Positions 33,601 to 42,100 of a DNA stretch of 64,000 nt are shown here, in pieces. The position numbers and the translations under genes are program-made. A model generated the notes under the pieces. That model was not told the DNA's origin. It saw only the letters and a list, made by a program, of their open reading frames with translations, and did no database searches. This DNA is from Diacronema lutheri. Lineage: Eukaryota; Haptophyta; Pavlovophyceae; Pavlovales; Pavlovaceae. Within the stretch, counting starts at the first letter, position 1, and each line of letters starts with the position of its first letter. The stretch is taken from positions 462,001-526,000 of the forward strand of contig JAGTXO010000011.1 in NCBI GenBank assembly GCA_019448385.1. The letters run 5' to 3'.

Positions 33601-34226
33601 GAACGAGCGAGAGCTCGGTGTCGCCAACGGGGGCACGGGCGCGAGTTCGGTCCGCCTCTCGACGGACGCAGGCGACGCTGCCGGGAACTTCCCCGACGCC
33701 TGCACATCCAGGGCTTCGAGGTACAGAGCTGGGCAACAGTGCCGCTCGTCACCGATGAGGCGGCCAAGCTTGCTATCCTTGCTGCCCTCGGCTCCACCAA
33801 ACAGCCGGGCGACCCAACGGTTCGTGATCGCCTGGCCGCCAGGTGCGAACCGCGTTCATGCAGGCGCTTCGCCCGCATTCTCCGCCCCGCTGCGGACGTC
33901 CGCCTGCCGGCCGCGAACACGGCCGGTGCGCGCTGCCGCCTGGCCCAACACGAAAACGCGCCCGCCCCCGAGGCCGCAGGTCCTACCTGCCCAAGCGCAG
34001 CCCAACGGCACGCAGACAGCCCGCCTTGGCAACCGACTCGTGCGCGAGCGCTCCGCCCTCCACAAGAGCCTGCCCCACGCCACCGCCGACGCGGAGCCAG
34101 CGCAGCCGACGCCCCTCCGCGACGCTCGCGCCGCAAGGCGCAAGGGCCCCGGCGAGACGGCGTCAACCAAGCCCGCCGCTGGCACAGCGCCGGCACCCGG
34201 AGCCCACCCCAAGCCCGCACGCCTCG

Positions 34227-34257
<31 letters not shown>

Positions 34258-35060
34258 ATCGGCGGACCGATTGCGTTTTGGTGCGCCAGGCTCAAAGCGC
34301 CATCGCAGTGGCGGGCCCGCAGACGCAGACGCTGACATGCCCAACGCTGGGCACTGAGGCCGCAGGCCGGCCCTCCTGGACCTGGCGGGCGAGCTGCCCG
34401 CGCAGCGGCCACGCGAGCCTCGCACTGACCGTGGCGGTCGCTGCCACCGTGATAGCTGCGGGTGCGGCGGCCTTGGCCCCAACCCCATCATCCGTCTTCA
34501 TCCCCGCCCTGCTCGCGCTCGCGGCCTACGTCGGCAATCCCTGCACCGGGATCCGCCCCGCGAAGTCCACACAAGACTTATCCGTGCTGCACGCCAGCCG
34601 CGCGCGCCGACGCGCGCCGCTCCCACACGCTCACCTCCGTTTCCGCGGGCGGCCCAACGCGCCCCCCCCCCCCCCCCCCCCCACCCCCCACCCCCCCCCC
34701 CCCCCCCCCCCCGGCAGGCGGCCATCGAGCCGCATTAGCACACCCGCCCGGGGCCTCCCGCCGCACCCGCAGCGGCTCGGCGCCTTGAATCCTCCCGTCC
34801 CCTGGGGTGAGGCCTTCAACCCGGGCCCAGCGCGCTCCGACTGCCTCACGCGCGCCAGCGCCAACCTCTGCGGCATGGTAGGCCCCGAGCGAAAAGCCGC
34901 ACTTCTCGCCGTCCTCGTCAGGCGCAAGTACGTTATCCTGCTCCTACTGCCGACGCGGTTCCCGCGCGCGCGGACTACTACGCCGGGCAGATCGCCGCAG
35001 ACGCACGTAAGTGCACACGTGCGGACAAGGCGCACACGCTCGACGTCCAGTTAGCGCACG
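33600..35060 (+). pseudogene. Decayed plus-strand coding, possibly a LINE 5' fragment
   Basis: Pieces with protein-like composition lie in different plus frames: GVANGGTGASSVRLSTDAG, then VQSWATVPLVTDEAAKLAIL, then after two long poly-C runs PWGEAFNPGPARSD and SANLCGMVGPERKAALLAVL. The E-A-F-NPGP segment resembles the 2A-like or x-NPGP motif found at the start of many LINE ORF2 proteins. The following N-L-C-G...K-x-A-L-L resembles the first strand and helix of an AP-type endonuclease. No reverse transcriptase follows. Assignment as a LINE fragment is tentative; it could be another decayed gene. Confidence 0.3.
34228..34257 (+). repeat. Poly-C run
   Basis: About 28 uninterrupted C on the plus strand. 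Similar runs occur at 34663-34711 (interrupted by two A) and, as G, at 35270-35297. Confidence 0.9.
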
Positions 35061-35268
35061 TGCACGTGCGCGCCACTGGTCACATTTGAGCGTCCGTGCT
35101 CGCCCACAGCGTCGCCATCCACAAGATGCGCGCTGGAGCCATCCAAGCAGGGCTCTGCCTGCTCGGCTTCCGCAAGGCAATTTGGGCCGCGGACAGCGGA
35201 CAGCGGACGGCGTGCGCGTGCGAGGTGCGAAAGGAGGAAGAAGGTAGGGAGAGTGGTGTGTGTGTGTG

Positions 35269-35302
<34 letters not shown>

Positions 35303-35339
35303 CGGCCGCCGGAGACGAGGACGCACTCACCGCTGTTGG

Positions 35340-36690
35340 CAATGCGCGCGTCACGGAGACAACTTGGCGGGCCTCGCGCGCAGCTGGGCCGATCGCCGCC
35401 GTAGAGATGTCTGCAGCCGTCTCCGCGATGCCGATCGTCGCATCTGTTGGCACCGCTGCCATCTGCCGCACCCGCGGCCAGGCTGCCGGCAAGGTCGGCG
35501 CGTCGGGCTCCGAGCTCGGCCACGCAGGCGATGCGGCCGACGGCGGTGACGCTGAGCCCGGCGCCGGGTCCAACGGCTCCACGTCGAGCCGGCTGTGAAC
35601 GAGCATGCTCGCACCACTTGCCCACGCCAGCGCGTCGGACTCAGGCACGTTGTAGATCTGCGCGGGCAACGCGCGTGCGTGCGGCAGGCGCGCGCGCGAG
35701 CTTTCAGGCCACGCGCGCGTGCCGCGCGGGAGGACGGGGCGGTTGCGGCTGCGCTCGACCGCCGGTCGCGGCACCGAGCGACCGTGCGCGCCGCCGCACG
35801 TTGTAGTCGTCGCACGGAAGCCAAGCCTCGTTGCGGAGCACGATGGCGACAAGGTGCCCGCTCATCGGCCCCTCGCCCACGTGCACCACGCCGGCGACGA
35901 GGAGGTGGTCGCGCCCGCCGAGTAGCAGCCGCGGCGCGCACACGAGCGCGCGGTTGTTCTTGCACTGCGGGCCATTGCCGCGCGTCGTGCGCGGCGCCTC
36001 GACAGCGATGCTGGCTGGCGTGAGCACGCCCGAGTGGCCCGCGTTCGTGTGGCGATCCCGCGGCGGCCCAGCGGCGCACCCCAGAGCGTGTGCAAGCGCG
36101 CGCGCCGCATCGCCGCCGACGCTGACGAGTACGGCGATGCCCTCGCCGGACTCTGAAGGCACGGCGATCTGCTCGAGCACTGGCCCGACGCGTGTGTCGG
36201 CTCCGAAGGCCGCAGCGAGCCCGGGCACTCGGCCGAGTAGCAACCGGAAGAACTCAGCGGCATCCTGCGGCGTCCTTCGCGCGCCACGGCCCGAGATGAC
36301 GTCGATGACGGACACAAGACACAGCCGTGTCGGCGCCTTGGTGTCCTCGATCAGCGTGCCAAAGTCCCGAAAACGCGCCCTCTCGACGCTGTTGGCACGG
36401 CGCGAAGCGGAGCGAAGCATCGCACGGAGCACGTTCAGGGCGAAGAGCGATTGCATAAGGACGTCGTGTAGCACGCGTTGCCCTCGTTCTTCGCGCCTGC
36501 GCCGCGCCGCGCAGCGCCGGGTGTGCGGGGTGCGCACGCACGGTTTGCGGCGGGGTGGAGGGAGGCTGGCTGGGCGCGCGCCGAGCCCGGCAAGCCGTGC
36601 AGGCGCTCACCACGCGGCACGCCGGGCACTCTCACCGGCCACATCGGGCCGTCAAACGCGTCTTCCACAGGCTGCCGACCGACGACGTAA
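35340..36690 (-). pseudogene. USP-like (C19) deubiquitinase, probably broken
   Basis: C19 landmarks appear in order on the minus strand: a Cys-box piece NEGNACY (about 36490), helix DVLMQSLFALNVLRAMLR, TPQDAAEFFRLLLGRVPGL, and the His-box GPMSGHLVAIVLRNEAWLPCDD. A phase-0 intron with donor GTGCGG at 35799 and acceptor CAG at 35660-35658 joins CDDYN to IYNVPESDALAWASGASMLV, the usual C-terminal strand of USPs. The Cys-box and the following helix are in different frames one base apart, with no room for an intron, so this is a pseudogene or a sequence error. A possible upstream exon ends at a GTGAGA donor near 36635. An Ala/Pro tail runs towards the poly-G tract. It is not the same gene as the USP at the right edge. 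Confidence 0.5.
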
Positions 36691-36699
36691 AACTTGCTC

Positions 36700-37980
36700 A
36701 AGGGCGCTGCGCCGTGCGCGCGCCATGCGCGCGCTGTTGCGGGCTGCGCAGCAGGGACGACGGGGGAATTGGCGAGCGAGGGTTGGGCGCAGATCAGCGT
36801 GGTGGCGCGGCAAGACGAGCGCGCGCCGGGCGCCTGGCGCGGAGGCGCCCCGCGCGAGGACGCGAGCCGCTTCTCGCACCGGACGGGCGCCCACGCGCAA
36901 GCCGGCTTTCGAGGGCTGGTGGATGGTGGCAGATGCCGAAACGGACACATGGAATGATGCGTCGGCGGCGCGAGCGCGGGACGATCTTGCCCGGGCAATT
37001 GTGCGCACGCTGCCAGCGCGCGTATGCGTGCGCATGCAGCGGGCGGCGCGCACGTTGCGCGTGACGGGGCGCCGAGCGGCACACCGGCGGGGACGCGCTC
37101 GCCGCTGCCGTGGCATCGTACGCTGCCTGCGTGCTGGCCCGCACGCACGTTGCCGGCGCGAGGGGACGGCGAGTGCGCCTCGGCCGAACAGGCGCGAACG
37201 TTACGCCCGAGCGCGTGGCCGGGCCCCGCCGACTGCACGCAGCGCCGGCCCAGGCGCGCACCCGCCCGACGCGGATTTGGACGACGCATCGACCGGCACG
37301 CCGAGCGTCTGCGCCCGCCTCGCGGCCGGTCGCGCCGGCCCCTCTTCGGCCCGAGGCCGCACGTGCGCCGCGCGCCGCTTCGGCGCGCGGCGCGGCGCTC
37401 CCGGAACGCGCATGGCACACGCGCGGTGCGCGGGCACGCCCGCAGCGCGCCATTCCAGCGCGAGCAGTTCGGCAAGCTTGCAGCGCGCGAGCAGCCGGGC
37501 ATGTGCCGCGGACACACAGTTCGCTGTGTGCGCCGGCCGCGACGACACGGCGTAGCGGCGCGAGGCTGGCCGCCGGGGCCACGGGCGTCATCGTGGCGCG
37601 ACGCCATGGCATGAGTAACAAATCCATGCCGAACGCGCTGTACGGCCACGGCGTGTCGGATCCGCCCCGCAGCCAGGACCGCATTTTCGCCCGGCCGCGC
37701 AGCGGACCACGGCGCGTTGTGCGCGCCCGGCGCGAGTGGTGCGAGTGGCGGGCCAAGCCGCGTCGCCCACGGAGCCCGCCCCCGGCTCGGCGGCACCGCT
37801 ACCGCTTGCTCGCCGGGCCGCGCACCGCCGTCGCCGCCGCTGCGCGCTTGCCCAGCTTGCCGGCAGGCGGCGGCGGCGGCGGCGGCTGCGGTTGCGGCAG
37901 CGGCGCGAGCGCGACGCCGGACGGCGGCAGCGCCGACGGCACGCGCGCGGCGGCGACCCACGCGGCGGCGGGCAGCGCGC
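36700..37980. other. GC-rich stretch, no gene recognised
   Basis: All frames are rich in Arg/Ala/Pro with frequent breaks. I see no motif, splice-consistent frame or repeat that supports a gene. It may hold 5' sequence of the USP-like gene and 3' sequence of the helicase relic. Confidence 0.4.
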
Positions 37981-37999
37981 CGGCTTGAGGCCCCTGCGC

Positions 38000-39870
38000 G
38001 CCCTAGAAGGGCGCGCAGGTACGCGGGCCAGTCGCGCGGCGCGCGGTGTTGGCGAGCACCCGCCGGCTGCGCGTCGGCCGCGAGCGGCGCGACGGGCGTC
38101 GCGCCGGCGGGTGCTGGGCAGCACCGCGCGCCGGCGTCGCGCCCGCCGCCAGCGCGCCGCCCGCCGCCGGCGCCGCGCGCGCCGTCCGAGCCGCGCCCGC
38201 CGCGCCCGCCGCCACCGCGCGCCGCCGCCGCGCATTCGCGCGCGGCGGCGACGGCGGCCGCGGCGAATGCCGCCGCCGCCGCCGCCGCCTCGCCACCGCT
38301 GACCGCGCGGAGCACCTCTTTGAAGACGACGGTGCGCGTCACATGGTCCGGGCCAAGCGCAAAGCGGATGCGCGACGCGTGCCCGACGCGCGAAGCGGCC
38401 ACGTAGAGCTGGCCGTGCGTGAAGCACGGCTCGGCGAGCCACACGCCCGCGCACCCGAGCGCTTGACCCTGCGCCTTGTTACGCCGGCCGCACCGGGAAC
38501 TGGCGGTGCAGCCATGCAAACGCGAACGTGCCCTCGTCGGGCGAGTGGTGGTCGATGCGCGCGATGAGCACGGTGCTGTCGCGCCCGGCGGCCGCGCCGG
38601 GTCGCGCGCACTCGAGCAGCCGGCCGCCGGCGCGCACGCCGCGCACGACCAGCCGCGTGCCGCTGCACAGCCCCTCGCCGAGCGAGAGGAGGCGAGTGGC
38701 TACGAGCTCCGCCGGGTAGGCCGAGACGCCTCGGGCAGCTGCACGGGATCGAGCGGGAATGCGCCGGGCATGGCCCCCGCAGGCGGCACCGCCGCGGGAA
38801 AGGCGCCGTCGCCGAGGCTGCGCGGCAGCTTCGCCCACTCGCCCGCGCCGAGCGCGTCGCCCGTGTCGCGCGCCGCGTTCGAGGCGCGAGAGTTCTCGAC
38901 CAAGGCGTACGGCCGATCGTGCTGCCACGATGCCGAGTACTCGAGGCAGGAGCGCACGATCTGCGCGCGCGAGCCGCGCCGCACCACCGGCAAGCACTGG
39001 CAAAAGTCGCCGGCGAGCAGCAACGTCTTGCCGCCGAAGCGCTCGTCGACGCCCGTCACGTCGCGCAAACACCGATCGAGCGAGTCGAGGCGGCCCCGCT
39101 TCTGCATCGGCGCCTCGTCCCCCACGATCATTCGCCGCGGCGGCCACGGAGCGCCCGCGCTCGGAGCGCGGCACGCCATTGAACGGCTTGCCCGTCCGAG
39201 TCGGCGCCGACGGGCACCTTGAAGGTCGAGTGGAAGGTGCGGCCGTCGGGCAGCAGCGTGGCGGCGACGCCCGAGGACGCGCACACGACGACCGCGTGCC
39301 CATCCGCGCGCACGGCGGCGATGATGGCGCGCTCGACGAACGTCTTGCCCGTGCCGCCCGGCGCGTCGCAAAAGTGCAGCCGGTCGCCCACGCCGCGCAG
39401 CGCCGAGTCGACGACCGCGCCGTGGAGCGCGCGCTGCTGGCCGGCCTCGGCCATCGCCGCGCGCGCCGCCGCCGCGCTCGCAGCCTGCTCGGCGCGATCG
39501 TAGCCCTGCGCGCGCGCGAGCTCGCGCCCGCCCGGCCCGGCCGGCGCGCGCGCCGTGCGCAGACCGGCCACCGCCGCGAGCGCCGCCGCGCGCTCGCGCT
39601 CGTCGGGCACGTACAGCCCCGTGGAGTCGAACGTGTCGGCCCAGGCGGCCACGCTGTACGAGGCGAAGGCGTCCGAGCCGGGCTGCGGCCGCTGCTCGGC
39701 GCGCTTCGGGAGCATGACCCCGCACACGTTCCACTTGGTGCCAAACATCGAGCCCGTGAGCCCCGTGTAGACGCAGTCGAGCTGCGTGGCGATGGCGCAG
39801 ACGTCCTCGTGCCGGATCTCGTCGACCGGTTCGCCATCCGTGGCGTCCAGGATGGCGACTGCGCCCGGGC
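38000..39870 (-). pseudogene. PIF1/Helitron-type helicase relic
   Basis: Helicase motifs lie in order on the minus strand but in three frames: P-loop CDAPGGTGKTFVERAI, motif Ia VVVCASSGVAATLLPDGRTF with HSTFKVP, Walker B MIVGDEAPMQKRG, motif III KTLLLAGDFCQCLPVVRRG, then GLCSGTRLVVRG and, last, NKAQGQALGCAG with HGQLYVAASRVGHASRI. This is the PIF1 superfamily-1B set, closest in wording to Helitron helicases. The segment between motif III and GLCSGTRL is shorter than normal. Short frame changes and small losses (about three or four) make it non-functional as it stands. No Rep (HUH) domain is present upstream; the coding stops near the fold-back element. Origin from a Helitron is likely, but a host PIF1 copy is possible. 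Confidence 0.7.
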
Positions 39871-40012
39871 CGTGACGCCGCGGCGTCGTTCGGCTGCGTC
39901 ACGGAGGAGCGCCATCCGTGCGCCACGGAGGAGCGGCAGGACCACGACGCGGCGTGACGCTGGACGACGCCATGCTGTCGAGGCGCCATGCTGTCGAGCC
40001 GCCATGCTCCGA

Positions 40013-40333
40013 GGCGCCGCCGCTTTCTAAAAGGGTGTAGGGTGTAGGGTGTAGGATGCAAACCAAGCCCTCCCCACATTTGGGCCCGACGTCACTCCTT
40101 CTTCCGTCACAGCGTCATTCCTTCTCCCCCTATGGGACTTTCATAACCGTACTTATCCTACACCCTACACTATGTAAATACTTAGAGAATAGATCCATCC
40201 TACACTAAGTAAAAGTACTCGTATGTGAGTAACGTCACGGCTTCGAAGAAGGAATGACGTCGGGCCCAAATGTGGGGAGGGCTTGTTTTGCATCCGACAC
40301 CCTACACCCTACACCCTTTTGAAAAGCGGCGCC
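40013..40333. mobile_element. Fold-back/MITE-like element with about 90-bp inverted repeats
   Basis: Positions 40013-40105 and 40243-40333 are inverted copies that differ at only a few positions. They share GGCGCCGC, a tandem GGGTGTA array, GATGCAAA, and AAGCCCTCCCCACATTTGGG followed by CCCGACGTCA and TCCTTCTTC. The central roughly 135 bp is AT-rich (TATGTAAATACTTAGAGAAT) and has its own partial palindrome with CCTACAC. No coding capacity. It sits where the helicase relic's upstream part should be, so it may have inserted into or rearranged that gene. I could not define a target duplication because similarity extends into the flanks. Confidence 0.7.
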
Positions 40334-40433
40334 GAAGGTGGGAGGAAGCCACCCGTATGCGCGCGTTTGAACGTGCGCGGACGGCCGTTGGCTTCGCGCC
40401 CTTTCGCCCACGGTTTGCGCGCCAACGGACCAG

Positions 40434-41649
40434 TCCTCCGCAGGCGCCGCGCATCGTCTCAGAGGCGGTCGGTGTGGTATGCCGCGCGCATCGTCAGCGC
40501 CGCGGCGTCGAGCTCGGCGGGCGAGGGCGCGTACGTGACGCCGCTCAGCACCTCGTCCGCGCCCGCCCTCGTCGCGCTCGCCGCCTCCGCAGTGCGCGCA
40601 GGCGGCTTCGTGACGGCACGCGAGGCCACGCCGCGCGCTGCAGGTGCCTTCGCGCGCTGCATCGTCTGTCTGCCGGTCCGACGCGCTCTGCTCTGAACGA
40701 ACGGACGGCACGCCCGACGAGATCTCGTCGCGTGCTCGCTCGCACAACATGTACCCCCAGAACGTCTCCGAGCTGCTGCCCGACGAGATCTTCGGCGACG
40801 AGCTGCTCGTCGACCGGCACTACCGCGTGCGCATCCTTCAGCGCGTCGCCCGCCGCCGCGATGCGGCCGAGGCCAACTTTTGGCTCGACGGCGGGCCCGC
40901 CGACTCGGTCGTCGGCGCGTGCATGTGCGGCCGAATCTACGCGCTCAAGTGCATGGGCCGGCTCGTCCGCGGCGCCCGGATCCTCGCGCTGCTGCGCAAG
41001 AACGTCGCGCTCGCCACGTGCCGCGCGCACCTCATGGGCCACATGCTCCAGCGCATCGTCGGCGACAGCGGCGTCGCGCGGCTGCTGCAGCTGGTTGCAG
41101 CTCGTTCGCGTGGATCACGACACGCTCAACGCCGAGCACCAGGCCTTGGAAGCACAGCATGACACCGGCCAAATCATGCGACGGCATGTGCGCGCGCGCC
41201 GACGCGCTCTCCAAGGACCTCGCACGGGCGCACGAGCACGCTCACAAGCTCGATGGCTATCTGGTGTAATGCAGCGAGCGCCTCCGTGAGAGTGACTCTT
41301 TCAACGGAGCGCTCAAGAACCTGATCACGCGGTGCAGCATGAGATGTGCTGGCTCCACGCCGAGATGTCGTCGCTCGTTGCGAGTTCGCCCGAGGCTTAC
41401 GCGAACGACAGCGAGGCCACCGACTTCGAGGACCACGGCGTGTGCGTCGAGTTCGATGTCTTCAACCGCGACGGGGTCGAGGGCGCGCCCGTGCCCGCGA
41501 CCGCGCCCACGAAGGCAGAGCCGGGCATCGAGTCCGAGTGCATCGCGCCCGCACAGGCAGAGCCGGGCAGCGAGTCCGAAGCGTCGCGCCCGCGCCCGCG
41601 CACGCGCCCGCGCCGGCAGAGCCGCGCACCGCGCACCGAGCCCAAGTGA
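40434..41649 (+). CDS. Unidentified plus-strand coding region, probably interrupted
   Basis: Protein-like sequence lies on the plus strand but moves between frames: AASSSAGEGAYVTPLSTSSA (about 40500), then NVSELLPDEIFGDELLVDRH and NFWLDGGPADSVVGACMCGR (about 40755-40940), then a charged helical part with VDHDTLNAEHQALEAQHDTG, DALSKDLARAHEHAHKLDGY and NGALKNLITRCS, ending in an acidic frame from about 41332 to a stop at 41649 (SEATDFEDHGVCVEFDVFNR). The helical part looks like a coiled coil. I do not recognise a family. The frame changes lack good splice sites, so this is either a decaying gene or contains sequence errors. The minus strand is also open here but reads as antisense. Confidence 0.35.
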
Positions 41650-42100
41650 GCCAACATGCTGTCGAGGCGCTGGTTCCGGCCACCGGCGCATCGAGGCGCT
41701 GGCTGCGCAGCACGGCCGTGCGCGACACCCGCAGCTCGGCCAACGGCAAGTAGCGCGCCGGCGCAGCGCACGGTATGCCGCGGCGAGCTCAGTCGCGAAG
41801 AGTGTCCGACTGGCCGCGCCCTCCACGGGGTGCACGCGCACTCGGCGCGGTCCGGTCAGTCAGAGGGCCTCAGCTTGCGCGATGCCAGTTGCGATCCCCC
41901 CCGGAATCCGCCATTCTAATCTACTCTGCGTCAATCACCCAAGCCCTTCCGGTCGCCCGCATTCCGGGGTCGGTAACTCCGTCGGCCCGGCTCGGGCCCT
42001 CCGTCCGCCGCGCCCGCTCGACCCCGAATTCTACTCAAAATCGGCCGGTCAGGAGGGGGGTCTCGGTCCTAGGCTCGTCCTAAGCATCGCTCCGACCCCT
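41650..42100. other. Flank of the LINE; no gene recognised
   Basis: Some of this is probably the 3' untranslated region of the minus-strand LINE. No coding frame with recognisable content was seen, and no poly(A)-type tail or target duplication could be fixed, so the LINE 3' end is approximate. Confidence 0.35.

Noticed and set aside
36435-37980. Extension of the helicase frame to 36435
   Set aside because: After the last helicase motif the frame is only low-complexity Ala/Arg and shows no conserved content.
37024-37988. Overlapping plus-strand frames
   Set aside because: They are Arg/Pro/Ala-rich without motifs and with no splice-consistent neighbours.
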